A stretch of 64,000 bases of DNA from an uncultured Pelagibacteraceae bacterium (GTDB lineage: Bacteria; Pseudomonadota; Alphaproteobacteria; Pelagibacterales; Pelagibacteraceae), in NCBI GenBank assembly GCA_902534465.1, contig CACAPU010000005.1, positions 1 through 64,000 on the forward strand, written 5' to 3'. The stretch's first letter is position 1; every line of letters begins with the position of its first letter. Below the pieces are notes generated by a model. That model was not told the DNA's origin. It searched no databases and saw only the letters and a list, made by a program, of their open reading frames with translations. The position numbers and the translations under genes are program-made. Below are positions 47,440 through 59,125 of the stretch, piece by piece.

Positions 47440-49395
47440 ATGCAAATTCCAGTTTTACTACCAAATATTTTTAATTATCCATTTACTTATGAAAGCGATA
47501 AAAAACTTAGCCCAGGCACTTATGTAAAAGTTCCATTTGGAAAAAAAGATTTAACTGGTGTTATCTGGAATTTATATGAGCAAAAAACTCAAAAAAGATT
47601 TAAACTTAAAAAAATTAAGTCTATTATTAAAGTAAATCCTCTAAAAATAGAGACGATAAAATTTTTAAATTGGTTCTCAAGTTACAACTTAGTCCCCGTT
47701 GGAATGTCTTTAAAACTTCATTTGCTCGGAGGAGATGCAATACCAAAATTTGATGATAAGGAGTATTTAATCTTTAATAATAAAAGTAAGACCGAAACCT
47801 TTAGACTTTCCGGAGATCAACAAAGAGTATCTAAAGAAATGCTAAAAAAAAACGACGAATTTAGAGTGCATCTACTCCAAGGAACAACTGGATCTGGAAA
47901 AACTATTGTATATTTCAAGCAAATAGAGGAAATGTTAAAAAAAGGCAAACAAGCTTTAATTTTGTTACCTGAAATTGGACTAACTACAGAGTTCGAAAAA
48001 AAATTTGAGGAATTTTTCGGTTTTAAGTCAGCTATTTGGCATTCTGGAATAACTCCAAAAAAAAAGAAAATTATTTGGAGTGGTATTTCATCTGGGGTAG
48101 TCAAAGTTGTTATAGGAGCTAGATCATCATTATTTCTACCATTTAAAAAATTAGGGCTAATAATAGTTGATGAAGAGCATGATCAATCTTTTAAGCAAGA
48201 TGAAGGTGTGATTTACAATGCTAGAGATATGGCAATAGCTAGGGCAAATTTTGAAAATATTCCTATAAATCTTGTGTCTGCAGTTCCGTCTATTGAGACT
48301 TACTCAAATGTTAAAAGAAACAAATATTCAATTTCAAGATTAACCAAAAGATATAAAGATGCAAATCATCCTTCATTTGAAATAATTGATTTAAAAAAAA
48401 ATAAATTAGATAAGCAATCATGGATTGCTTCAGAAACTCTAATTAAAGTTCAAGATCACCTAAAAAAAAAGGATCAAGTTTTATTTTTTATGAATAGAAG
48501 GGGGTTTGCCCCCTATGTTTTATGTAAAAATTGTGTGAAAGTTTATTCTTGTCCAAATTGTTCAATAAATTTAGTTTTTCATAAACATAAAAACATTTTG
48601 CTTTGTCATTATTGCGGCTTCAAAAACAAATTAAATAGAAGTTGTATAAAAGGTGGTATTTGTGATTTTGTTTTCAGTGGACCTGGCGTTGAAAGAATTG
48701 CCGAAGAGGTAAAGGCAAAATTTCCAAATAAAAATATATCAATTTTTTCTAGTGATACGATGAATAAAAAATCATCTAAAAATAAACTTGAAAGTATATT
48801 GAATGGTGAAGTTGATATCTTAATTGGCACACAGTTGATATCTAAAGGTTTTCATTTTCCAAATTTAAATTGTATTGTTGTCTTGGATATCGACCTTGCA
48901 TCGAATGGGCATGATTTAAGAACTGCAGAAAAAAATCTTCAACTCTATCACCAATTATCAGGAAGAGCGGGTAGAACTGGAAACCCAGCTAAAGTATATT
49001 TTCAAACTTATGGTATTGATAAAAATATTATAAATCAAATTACTAACAATGATCCGTTTATTTTTTTAGATAACGAATTGAAACTAAGAGAGAAAAATAA
49101 TTTACCACCATATGAAAGGTTTGTTTCAATAATACTTACTTCATCAAAAGAAAATATTTTAGAAAAAGAGTCACAAAGTTTTAAAAATAAACTCTTAAAT
49201 TCTCTTGATGATAGAGTCTTGGGACCAGTAAATGCTCCAATTTATAAAGTTAAGAGTAAGTACAGACAAAGGTTCTTAATAAGATCAAAAAAAGGTTCAA
49301 AAATTCAGAAAAAATTGGGTAAAATATTAAATGAACATAAATTGTCACCCGAAATAAAACTGACGGTTGATGTTGATCCAATAACCTTTAATTAA
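47440..49395 (+). CDS. priA: Primosomal replication-restart helicase PriA
   Basis: 651 residues, somewhat shorter than the 732 of E. coli. N-terminal 3'-DNA-binding region, then helicase motifs GTTGSGKTIVYF (Walker A, about residue 148), IIVDEEHDQSFKQ (DEEH), FMNRRGFAPYVLCKNC, GTQLISKGFHFPN and QLSGRAGRTG. The zinc-binding insertion keeps CKNC, CPNC and CHYC, but the last cysteine pair is CIKGGIC (CX5C) instead of the usual CPxC. The SAVPSIET motif replaces the common SATPSLE. PriA reloads the replisome at stalled forks. It starts directly after the preceding stop. Confidence 0.95.
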   Translation: MQIPVLLPNIFNYPFTYESDKKLSPGTYVKVPFGKKDLTGVIWNLYEQKTQKRFKLKKIKSIIKVNPLKIETIKFLNWFSSYNLVPVGMSLKLHLLGGDAIPKFDDKEYLIFNNKSKTETFRLSGDQQRVSKEMLKKNDEFRVHLLQGTTGSGKTIVYFKQIEEMLKKGKQALILLPEIGLTTEFEKKFEEFFGFKSAIWHSGITPKKKKIIWSGISSGVVKVVIGARSSLFLPFKKLGLIIVDEEHDQSFKQDEGVIYNARDMAIARANFENIPINLVSAVPSIETYSNVKRNKYSISRLTKRYKDANHPSFEIIDLKKNKLDKQSWIASETLIKVQDHLKKKDQVLFFMNRRGFAPYVLCKNCVKVYSCPNCSINLVFHKHKNILLCHYCGFKNKLNRSCIKGGICDFVFSGPGVERIAEEVKAKFPNKNISIFSSDTMNKKSSKNKLESILNGEVDILIGTQLISKGFHFPNLNCIVVLDIDLASNGHDLRTAEKNLQLYHQLSGRAGRTGNPAKVYFQTYGIDKNIINQITNNDPFIFLDNELKLREKNNLPPYERFVSIILTSSKENILEKESQSFKNKLLNSLDDRVLGPVNAPIYKVKSKYRQRFLIRSKKGSKIQKKLGKILNEHKLSPEIKLTVDVDPITFN

Positions 49396-49449
49396 GAGAC
49401 AAAATAGGTATTAAATAATAAATCTGATACTTGAAGACATCATACTCAT

Positions 49450-49491
49450 ATGCTACTTAATCCAGAAAATCATCGAATTATAAAGAGTTAA
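49450..49491 (+). other. Possible 13-codon leader ORF before atpH
   Basis: In the 98-base gap between priA and atpH an ATG at 49450 opens a 13-codon frame (MLLNPENHRIIKS) that stops at 49491, 2 bases before the TTG start of atpH. The atpH ribosome site AAAGAG (49482-49487) lies inside it. It has no good ribosome site of its own. It may be chance or a translational coupling device. The gap also has a weak promoter-like pair TTGAAG 49431-49436 and TACTTA 49454-49459 (17-base spacer). Confidence 0.25.
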
Positions 49492-49493
49492 AA

Positions 49494-50051
49494 TTGAGCA
49501 AAAATAACAGTTTTTCAGTAACCACAGCTAGCAGGTATTCTTTAGCTTTATATGAGTTGGCAAAAGAGGATAATGTAATAGACGAGATTGAAAATCAATC
49601 AATCTCTATATTAAAACTAATAGAAGACAGTGAGGATTTTAAGTCATTAATAAAAGACCCAACTAACTCAGTAAATGACTTACAAAATGTAATCAGTAAA
49701 ATTTCAAATATCTATAAATTAAATATTTTGTTATCAAAGTTTTTAGGATTTTTAATTCTAAAAAGAAGATTTTTTTATATAAAATCAATTCTACAAGATT
49801 TTATCGATACCTGCTCAAAAAAAAGAGGTGAGGTTAAAGCAGAATTAATATCTTCAAAAGAATTATCAGATGATCAAGTAAGCAAAATTAAAAATGAGTT
49901 AGCTGAGAACTTTAGCAAAAAAATAAAATTAGACTATAAGTACGATAAAAGTTTAATTGGAGGTTTAATAATACAAGTTGGAAGTATTATGGTTGACACC
50001 TCTATTAAAAATAAATTACAACAAATCGAAAATACAATGATAGAGGCTTAA
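49494..50051 (+). CDS. atpH: ATP synthase F1 delta subunit
   Basis: 185 residues. The N-terminal helical domain has TASRYSLALYELAKED and the C-terminal part has LIGGLIIQVGSIMVDTSIKNKLQQ, both standard for the delta (OSCP) subunit, which joins F1 to the peripheral stalk. The start is TTG at 49494: an in-frame stop lies at 49458-49460, no ATG lies between, and AAAGAG is spaced 6 bases before the TTG. It is the first gene of atpHAGDC; atpA starts at the stop. The F0 genes are elsewhere, as is normal in alphaproteobacteria. Confidence 0.95.
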   Translation: MSKNNSFSVTTASRYSLALYELAKEDNVIDEIENQSISILKLIEDSEDFKSLIKDPTNSVNDLQNVISKISNIYKLNILLSKFLGFLILKRRFFYIKSILQDFIDTCSKKRGEVKAELISSKELSDDQVSKIKNELAENFSKKIKLDYKYDKSLIGGLIIQVGSIMVDTSIKNKLQQIENTMIEA

Positions 50052-51587
50052 ATGGAAATAAATCCTTCAGAAGTTACAAAAATATTAAAAGAACAGATTA
50101 AAAAATTTGGTGATAAAGCTGAGGTCACGGAAGTAGGACAAGTTTTGTCTGTGGGTGATGGTATAGCGAGAATTTATGGACTAGATAATGTTCAAGCTGG
50201 CGAGATGGTAGAGTTTTCCGATGGATCAAAAGGTATGGCCTTAAATCTTGAGAGTGAAAATGTAGGGGTTGTTATTTTTGGAGATGACAAAGCCGTAAAA
50301 GAGGGAGACACCGTAAAGAGAACGGGTGCAATTGTAGATACACCAGTTGGAAAAGAATTATTAGGTAGAGTTGTTGATGGTTTGGGAAATCCAATTGATG
50401 GAAAAGGTGCTTTGGATAAAAGTATAAAAAGAAGTAGGGTTGAGGTAAAAGCTCCTGGTATTATTCCACGTAAATCTGTAAGTGAGCCAATGCAGACTGG
50501 GCTTAAATCAATTGATAGTCTAGTTCCAATCGGGAGAGGTCAAAGAGAACTAATCATTGGTGATAGACAAACTGGTAAAACAGCCGTAGCTATAGATGCT
50601 ATTATAAATCAGAAGAAAATTAATGAGTCTGGCGATGAGAAGAAAAAACTTTATTGTATTTATGTTGCTGTAGGTCAAAAACGGTCAACTGTCAGACAAA
50701 TTGAAAAAACTTTAGAAGAAGCAGGTGCTATGGAGTATACAACGATAGTTGCTGCTACCGCATCAGATGCAGCACCTTTGCAATTTCTAGCTCCATATAC
50801 TGGATGTGCTATGGGTGAATACTTTAGAGACAATGGTATGCATGCTTTGATAATATATGATGATTTATCAAAACAGGCAGTAGCGTATAGACAAATGTCT
50901 CTTTTATTAAGAAGACCACCAGGTAGAGAAGCTTATCCTGGTGATGTCTTTTACTTACACAGCAGATTGCTTGAAAGAGCTGCAAAATTGGGAGACGAGC
51001 ATGGCGGAGGATCTTTAACTGCACTTCCAATTATTGAAACTCAAGGCGGAGATGTATCGGCATTTATACCAACAAATGTTATTTCAATTACTGATGGTCA
51101 AATATTCCTTGAAACTGAACTTTTTAACCAAGGTATAAGACCAGCGATAAATGTCGGTTTGTCTGTATCAAGAGTTGGATCTTCAGCTCAAACTAAAGCC
51201 ATGAAAAAGGTATCTGGCTCAATGAAGTTAGAACTAGCACAATATCGTGAAATGGCAGCATTTGCACAATTTGGTTCAGATCTTGATGCATCTACTCAGA
51301 AATTACTTAATAGAGGTTCAAAATTAACTGAACTTTTGAAACAAAATCAATATTCTCCAATGACAGTTGCAGAACAAGTAATTTCTGTATTTTGTGGGGT
51401 AAAAGGACATCTTGATGATATAGATCAGAAAGACATAGCTAGTTTTGAGAATAAAATTATCGAAAAATGTAAAGCTGAAAAATCAGACATAATTGAATCA
51501 ATCTCAAGCTCAGGAAAACTTGAAGAAGACAAAGAGAAGGAATTGAATGAAATTATTCTGGAACTTAAGAAAGATTTTAAATCATAA
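50052..51587 (+). CDS. atpA: ATP synthase F1 alpha subunit
   Basis: 511 residues, standard length. Landmarks: [44 protein letters not shown], the P-loop [43 protein letters not shown] and [17 protein letters not shown] with the arginine finger. It is the non-catalytic nucleotide-binding subunit of the F1 hexamer on the cytoplasmic side. It abuts atpH; atpG follows after 5 bases. Confidence 0.99.
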   Translation: MEINPSEVTKILKEQIKKFGDKAEVTEVGQVLSVGDGIARIYGLDNVQAGEMVEFSDGSKGMALNLESENVGVVIFGDDKAVKEGDTVKRTGAIVDTPVGKELLGRVVDGLGNPIDGKGALDKSIKRSRVEVKAPGIIPRKSVSEPMQTGLKSIDSLVPIGRGQRELIIGDRQTGKTAVAIDAIINQKKINESGDEKKKLYCIYVAVGQKRSTVRQIEKTLEEAGAMEYTTIVAATASDAAPLQFLAPYTGCAMGEYFRDNGMHALIIYDDLSKQAVAYRQMSLLLRRPPGREAYPGDVFYLHSRLLERAAKLGDEHGGGSLTALPIIETQGGDVSAFIPTNVISITDGQIFLETELFNQGIRPAINVGLSVSRVGSSAQTKAMKKVSGSMKLELAQYREMAAFAQFGSDLDASTQKLLNRGSKLTELLKQNQYSPMTVAEQVISVFCGVKGHLDDIDQKDIASFENKIIEKCKAEKSDIIESISSSGKLEEDKEKELNEIILELKKDFKS

Positions 51588-51592
51588 AAATA

Positions 51593-53888
<2,296 letters not shown>

Positions 53889-53889
<1 letters not shown>

Positions 53890-54281
53890 TGAGCGAGGAA
53901 TATTCATTAGAAATAGTAAACCCTGAAAAGTCTTTTTTGTCTAGAGATGATGTTACTGAGGTGGTAGTACCTGCATACGAGGGAGAAATTGGAATTTTAA
54001 AAGATCATATTTCTATTATATCTTTCTTAAAACCAGGAATTATCAAAATTTTTTCTAAGTCCGGAGAGGATAGCTACTATGTGAATGATGGTATAATTGA
54101 ATTTAAAAATAATAATCTTTCTATACTCACAAGTCTTATTTTAGATTTGAAAGATATTGACAAGGAAAAATTAATAGAAATTAAGAAATCAGCAGAAGAA
54201 GAACTAAGTAAATCTGAAATCAGTGATCAAGAAAAATATTTATTAGACCAGAGAATTGAAGTGTTAAAATCAATTAACTAA
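53889..54281 (+). CDS. atpC: ATP synthase F1 epsilon subunit
   Basis: 130 residues. The N-terminal beta-sandwich has LEIVNPEKSFLSRDDVTEVVVPAYEGEIGILKDH (seen here as VVVPAYEGEIGILKDH) and the C-terminal helices are short. Epsilon couples rotation and can inhibit ATP hydrolysis. It starts within the atpD stop. Its last 12 bases overlap the 3' end of convergent rppH, with no terminator visible. Confidence 0.96.
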
Positions 54282-54749
54282 TATTTTTTTAATTTCTTTC
54301 TGAATTTTTTCATATACATGAAGCTTAAATGTTACGACTAGTTTAGTAATTTCATCAATATCTACCCACTTCCATTCAAGAAACTCTGGGTGTTTAGTTT
54401 TAATATTAATTTCTTTTTCGTCACCATTAAATCTCATAATATACCATTGCTGTTCTTGTCCTTTGAATTTACCTTTCCAAATAATTCCCAATAACTCATT
54501 TGGTAAATGATAAGTAAGTAAGCCATCAACTTTTTTAATTAAACTCACTGATTTTATGCTTGTTTCTTCCTCTAATTCTCTAATTGCAGCTTCATAAAAG
54601 TCTTCACCTTTATCAACCCCACCCTGTGGCATTTGCCAAAAATTTTTTTTATTATCTATTCTTTTTGCAACAAAAATTTTGTTTTCTTTATTTAAAACAA
54701 CTATCCCCACGCCACTTCTAAGTGGTAAATTTTTATATTTCTCTTTCAT
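54270..54749 (-). CDS. rppH: RNA pyrophosphohydrolase RppH (Nudix)
   Basis: 159 residues. LPLRSGVGIVVLNKENKIFVAKR and FWQMPQGGVDKGEDFYEAAI lead into the Nudix box, in which REL-E-EE is intact and Ser replaces the usual Gly after EET. The C-terminal FLEWKWVDIDEITKLVV is RppH-type. It removes pyrophosphate from mRNA 5' ends and starts decay. It is the last gene of the rplU-to-rppH run and lies one base after ctpA. Confidence 0.93.
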   Translation of the reverse strand: MKEKYKNLPLRSGVGIVVLNKENKIFVAKRIDNKKNFWQMPQGGVDKGEDFYEAAIRELEEETSIKSVSLIKKVDGLLTYHLPNELLGIIWKGKFKGQEQQWYIMRFNGDEKEINIKTKHPEFLEWKWVDIDEITKLVVTFKLHVYEKIQKEIKKILVN

Positions 54750-54750
54750 T

Positions 54751-55893
54751 TTAACCGTTTAAGAGCTCTAAAGCGAATTGAAGTTGATTATCTGTATCAG
54801 TATTAAACCTAAAGTCGTCAGATCCTTCAGCAATCTCAATATCAGGTGAGACACCTATTTCTGAAATTGATTTGCCAGATGGAAGATAATATTTAGATAC
54901 AGTTAATCTTATTGCACCTTTATTTTTGAGTGGAATAATTGATTGGACAGACCCTTTGCCATAGCTATTTTCTCCAATTACTACTGCTCTTTTGTGATCC
55001 TTAAGTGCACCTGCTACAATTTCAGATGCAGATGCTGAACCATAATTTATTAAAACAACAATTGTATTTCCATCTAATATATCACCTTTTTTTGCAAAAA
55101 ATTTTCTACTTTCATATTTTTTTTTACTTTTTGTTGAAACAATTTCTCCACTATCTAAAAAAAAATCTGTAATTTTAATTGCCTGAGAAAGAAGCCCACC
55201 AGGATTATTTCTTAAATCTAAAATATAATTTTTAACATTTTTATTTTTTTTAAATTCTTTAATTTTATCCTTAATTTGATCACTACTATTTTCATTAAAT
55301 GAGGTAAGTCTCAAATAACCAGTCTTATTTTCTAATATTTCAGATTTTACAGATGAAACTTTAATTTTTTCTCTTGTGATATTAAAAACTAATGCCTTTC
55401 GTTCACCTCTTCGTCTGACTGTTATTTCAATATCTGTTCCAACAGGACCTCTCATAATATCTACTGCTTCACTCAAGGATTTTCCCTGAACTTGAATATC
55501 ATTAATTTTTACTATGTAATCACCAGCTTTAACTCCTGCTTCAGCCGCAGGTGAATCGTCCATGGGTGTTATTACTTTTATTACCCCAGCCTCCATACTT
55601 ACCTCAATTCCCAGACCACCAAATTCTCCACTAGTTTCTGTTTGCATACTTTTATAAGAATCTGGTGTCATATAAGCAGAGTAAGGGTCTAAAGATTGAA
55701 GAACGCCATTGATTGCAGCATCCATCACATCACTTTGATTTACCTCTTCAACAAATTCTTTGTTAATTTTGTCTAAGACTTCTGAAAAAACATCTATTTT
55801 TTTGTATATATCATTCTCATCTGATGAGCTTACAATATTAGTTATTGAAAAAAAAATAAATAATGACAAAAAAAAGATTTTAATTCTTTTCAT
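54751..55893 (-). CDS. ctpA: Carboxy-terminal processing protease (S41, CtpA)
   Basis: 380 residues. A signal peptide (FFLSLFIFFSITNIVSS) points to the periplasm. Next come DAAINGVLQSLDPYSAYM, a PDZ domain (about residues 90-170; GGLGIEVSMEAGVIKVITP), and the S41 protease domain with LDLRNNPGGLLSQAI, the catalytic Ser in GSASASEIVAGAL and Lys in SYGKGSVQSI. It trims or degrades periplasmic proteins from the C-terminus. It overlaps rsfS by one base. In many alphaproteobacteria rlmH and a murein hydrolase activator gene precede it; neither is here. Confidence 0.96.
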   Translation of the reverse strand: MKRIKIFFLSLFIFFSITNIVSSSDENDIYKKIDVFSEVLDKINKEFVEEVNQSDVMDAAINGVLQSLDPYSAYMTPDSYKSMQTETSGEFGGLGIEVSMEAGVIKVITPMDDSPAAEAGVKAGDYIVKINDIQVQGKSLSEAVDIMRGPVGTDIEITVRRRGERKALVFNITREKIKVSSVKSEILENKTGYLRLTSFNENSSDQIKDKIKEFKKNKNVKNYILDLRNNPGGLLSQAIKITDFFLDSGEIVSTKSKKKYESRKFFAKKGDILDGNTIVVLINYGSASASEIVAGALKDHKRAVVIGENSYGKGSVQSIIPLKNKGAIRLTVSKYYLPSGKSISEIGVSPDIEIAEGSDDFRFNTDTDNQLQFALELLNG

Positions 55894-56243
55894 TATATAA
55901 TTATTTTTTCTTTGGGAATTAACTCAGACCATATCTTTTCTAATTCATAAAATTTTCTTTTTTCAGGATTGAAAATATGAACAATTAGATCTATTCCATC
56001 CACTAGCTTCCAGTCACTACTTTCTCTTCCTTCAATTTTACAGTTGTTTACGCCATTTTTTTTCAAGTATTCATAAACTTGCTCTGACAAAGCTTGGATA
56101 TGTCTTGAAGACGTTCCACTAGCGATTATCATTTGATCTGCTATTGAAGATTTTCCATCTAAATCGATTAAAACAATATCTAAGGCTTTATTTGCATCCA
56201 AAAGATTGATCACATCATTGTGAATAGAAGAGATTTTATCCAT
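55893..56243 (-). CDS. rsfS: Ribosome silencing factor RsfS
   Basis: 116 residues of the RsfS/YbeB/iojap family. Landmarks: ALDIVLIDLDGKSSIADQMIIASG, with SSRHIQALSEQVYEYLK and EGRESSDWKLVDGIDLIVHIF. It binds L14 and blocks subunit joining when nutrients fall. It follows nadD after 17 bases and overlaps ctpA by one base. Confidence 0.96.
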   Translation of the reverse strand: MDKISSIHNDVINLLDANKALDIVLIDLDGKSSIADQMIIASGTSSRHIQALSEQVYEYLKKNGVNNCKIEGRESSDWKLVDGIDLIVHIFNPEKRKFYELEKIWSELIPKEKIII

Positions 56244-56260
56244 TAATTAATTTAAGAGTA

Positions 56261-56797
56261 TCAAATTTTTCTTAATTTAGAAGATGAAATATTGACCTTA
56301 TTAAATTTCACGAATTCTAAGCTTTTTTTACTATATTTTTTAAAGGTCCTAGAACTTAATGATCTAGCCTTGTATCCGTCTCTGTCAAACACCAGAATAT
56401 TACAAATAGATGTAATTAAATCAGAATTCTTCCATTTATGAAAATTTATCAAACTATCTGCTCCCATTATAAAATAAATATCAGTATTTTTATTTTTTTT
56501 TTTTATATATTTTATCAGGTCGACTGTTCTATTTGATTTAATTTTATCCTCAAAATATTTTACTTTTATAAATAAATATTCTTGAGTAATTTTTTTTGCA
56601 AAATTTATTCTTTTATTCAAACTTAAACTACTTTTATCTTTAAATGGATTTTTTTTGGTTACCGCCCAAATAATATTATCAATACCGTATCTTTTTTTTG
56701 CTTCCTTAGAGATACTTAAATGACCTTTATGCGCTGGATCGAAAGTTCCCCCAAGAATACCAATTTTTTTTTTATTTTCTTGTTTGACCTGATCCAT
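56261..56797 (-). CDS. nadD: Nicotinate-nucleotide adenylyltransferase NadD
   Basis: 178 residues from the ATG at 56797 (MDQVKQENKKK), a few residues before the conserved IGILGGTFDPAHKGHL with its HxGH nucleotidyl-transfer motif; FIMGADSLINFHKW and the ending ISSSKLRKI are also typical. The frame stays open upstream to 56911 inside proA, but that part is a shadow of proA coding sequence. Another ATG lies at 56806. NadD adenylates nicotinate mononucleotide in NAD synthesis. It overlaps proA by 26 bases. Confidence 0.93.
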   Translation of the reverse strand: MDQVKQENKKKIGILGGTFDPAHKGHLSISKEAKKRYGIDNIIWAVTKKNPFKDKSSLSLNKRINFAKKITQEYLFIKVKYFEDKIKSNRTVDLIKYIKKKNKNTDIYFIMGADSLINFHKWKNSDLITSICNILVFDRDGYKARSLSSRTFKKYSKKSLEFVKFNKVNISSSKLRKI

Positions 56798-58019
56798 ATA
56801 TCTCATATTTGTAACTGACAAGCTGGTTAAGTCCAACAGGGCCTCTTGGTGGAAGTTTATTTGTTGAAATTCCAACCTCACCTCCAAAACCAAATTCACC
56901 TCCATCAGCATACTGCGTTGAGGAATTATGAATAGCGATCGAACTTTTAATATTCTTTATAAAAAATTTAGCTGAAATTTTATTATTGGTAATTATTGCA
57001 TCGGTATGCATTGTTCCATATTTATTAATATGATTTACTGCATCATTAATATTATCTACTAATTTGACAGAAATTTTTGCAGACAAATGTTCTTTCGACC
57101 AAGTTTTATTATTTGCTAATTTTGAATTCCCATTAAACAATTTAGAGATTTTACTATCAGCATAAATAGTACAACCTCTTTTAGTTAGTTCATTTAAAAT
57201 CTCGCTTACATTTTTTGATTTATTTTTATGTATTAGGAGTGTTTCTGTAGCTCCACATATACTAGTATTACGCAACTTAGCATTGATTAATATTTTCTTT
57301 GCCATTGAAAGATTTACATCTTTATCAATATAAGTATGACAAATGCCTTCAAGATGACCAATTACAGGTACAGAGGATAAATCCTGAACTTTTTTTACAA
57401 GATTTTTTCCACCTCTTGGAATAACAACATCTATATATTTTGACATTTTTGAAAGCATGTAGTCCACCAGCTTCCTATTTTTATTCTCAATAAACTGAAC
57501 AAAATTCTTATTTATTTTATTTTTTTCTAATGATTTTCTAAAAAGATTAGCTAAGATTTTATTACTAAAGTAAGCCTCAGAACCTCCTCTTAGTATTACA
57601 CAGTTTCCAGATTTAAAGCAAAGTGTTGATACATCTGAAGTAACATTTGGTCTACTTTCATAAATTACACCAATAATACCAATTGGAATTGATACTTTTT
57701 TTATTTTTAAGCCGTTTGGTCTTTTCCAGGTTTCTATGTCAACGTCTACTGGATCTTTAAATTTTATGATAGTTTCAATTGATTTAATAATCGAAATTAT
57801 TTTATCATTATTAAGAGCAAGTCTTTTTATTAAATTCTCTTTAAGTTTTTTTGATTTAGCAATTTTTACATCTTTTTTGTTTTCAAATAAAATTTTATTT
57901 TGATTTTTTAAAATAAGTTGAATGTAATAATTTAATACTTTATTTTTTTTTTTATTACTTATTTTGTCTTGAAAAGCAATTTTTGCATTTTTACCAATTT
58001 TTTCTAAAGTTTTACTCAT
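56772..58019 (-). CDS. proA: Gamma-glutamyl phosphate reductase ProA
   Basis: 415 residues, normal length. Landmarks: PIGIIGVIYESRPNVTSD, SGNCVILRGGSEA, VIPRGGKNLV, the catalytic Cys in RNTSICGATETLL, the HTDAIIT segment and FGFGGEVGISTNKLPPRGPVGL. It reduces gamma-glutamyl phosphate to glutamate semialdehyde in proline synthesis. It overlaps proB by 4 bases (ATGA) and nadD by 26. Confidence 0.98.
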   Translation of the reverse strand: MSKTLEKIGKNAKIAFQDKISNKKKNKVLNYYIQLILKNQNKILFENKKDVKIAKSKKLKENLIKRLALNNDKIISIIKSIETIIKFKDPVDVDIETWKRPNGLKIKKVSIPIGIIGVIYESRPNVTSDVSTLCFKSGNCVILRGGSEAYFSNKILANLFRKSLEKNKINKNFVQFIENKNRKLVDYMLSKMSKYIDVVIPRGGKNLVKKVQDLSSVPVIGHLEGICHTYIDKDVNLSMAKKILINAKLRNTSICGATETLLIHKNKSKNVSEILNELTKRGCTIYADSKISKLFNGNSKLANNKTWSKEHLSAKISVKLVDNINDAVNHINKYGTMHTDAIITNNKISAKFFIKNIKSSIAIHNSSTQYADGGEFGFGGEVGISTNKLPPRGPVGLNQLVSYKYEIYGSGQTRK

Positions 58020-59125
58020 TTAAGTAACACCATGTCGTCTTTGTGAATAACCTCTGATTTTGAAACATAACCTAAAATATCATTTATTTTAGTAGAGTGT
58101 TTTCCTTTAATTTTCAAAATTTCTTCAGAAGAGAAACTGCTCAATCCTCGTGCTAATTCAGTCATATTATTATTTAGTATTTTGATATGATCACCTTTGC
58201 TAAAACTACCTTGCACATCTTTTATTCCTGCGGCAAGTAAACTTTTCCCGTTATTCAAAGCTGATAATGCACCTTCATCGATAATTATTTTCCCCTTTGG
58301 CGAAATTGAGCTTATTATCCACTTTTTTCTAGCATCTAATTTTGAAATCTTAGGTAAGAACCAAGTACATATATTTTTCGTCAAAATTTTTTGTATTGGT
58401 CTATTTATCAAACCATTAGCTATGGCCATATGACATCCTGAAAATTGACAAATTTTAGCAGCATCAATCTTTGTTTTCATTCCGCCAGATCCAAACTCTC
58501 CAGTTTTATTTGTTGCTAACATTTCTACATTTTGGTCAATATTTTTGATCTCACGAATTAGTTTAGCTTTATTATCTAATTTTGGATCTTTTGAGTAAAG
58601 ACCATTTACATCAGATAATAAAATCAAACAATCTGCACTTGATATCTGAGCAACTCTAGATGCAAGCCTATCATTATCTCCATATTTAATCTCAGAGGTA
58701 GCAATACTATCATTTTCATTTACTATTGGTATAAAACCAAGTTCAAACAAATTTTCAAAAGTTCTTTTAGCATTTATTGCTCTCCGTCTTTTTTCTGTAT
58801 CTTCAAGGGTTAATAATATTTGTGACAGATTAATTTTTGACTTATTAAAAGTTTTTTTAAAAAGATTCATTAATTCAATTTGTCCAATTGAAGCTACAGC
58901 TTGACTTTTATCAAGTTTCAATTTTTTCTTACTTAATTTTAACTTTTTACAGCCAAGGGCAATCGCTCCTGAGCTTACTAAAATAACATTTTTCTTTAAT
59001 TTTTTGAGATGTTCAATATCCTTAGCAAAATCCTTTAACCACTTTTCTCTAACAATTTTTTTGTCATTAATTAATAAAGACGATCCTATCTTTATGACAA
59101 CGGTTTTTGACTCCCTAAGATACAT
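58016..59125 (-). CDS. proB: Glutamate 5-kinase ProB
   Basis: 369 residues. An amino acid kinase domain (VVIKIGSSLLI, VSSGAIALGCKKL, QILLTLEDTEKRRRAINA, PIVNENDSIATSEI, FGSGGMKTKIDAAKI) is followed by a C-terminal PUA domain (GKIIIDEGALSAL, HIKILNNNMTELARGL). It phosphorylates glutamate as the first, proline-inhibited step of proline synthesis. It overlaps obgE by 11 bases and proA by 4. Confidence 0.98.
   Translation of the reverse strand: MYLRESKTVVIKIGSSLLINDKKIVREKWLKDFAKDIEHLKKLKKNVILVSSGAIALGCKKLKLSKKKLKLDKSQAVASIGQIELMNLFKKTFNKSKINLSQILLTLEDTEKRRRAINAKRTFENLFELGFIPIVNENDSIATSEIKYGDNDRLASRVAQISSADCLILLSDVNGLYSKDPKLDNKAKLIREIKNIDQNVEMLATNKTGEFGSGGMKTKIDAAKICQFSGCHMAIANGLINRPIQKILTKNICTWFLPKISKLDARKKWIISSISPKGKIIIDEGALSALNNGKSLLAAGIKDVQGSFSKGDHIKILNNNMTELARGLSSFSSEEILKIKGKHSTKINDILGYVSKSEVIHKDDMVLLK

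Noticed and set aside
56798..56911. N-terminal extension of NadD
   Set aside because: It lies inside proA in another frame and precedes the conserved NadD start by about 40 residues with no family match.
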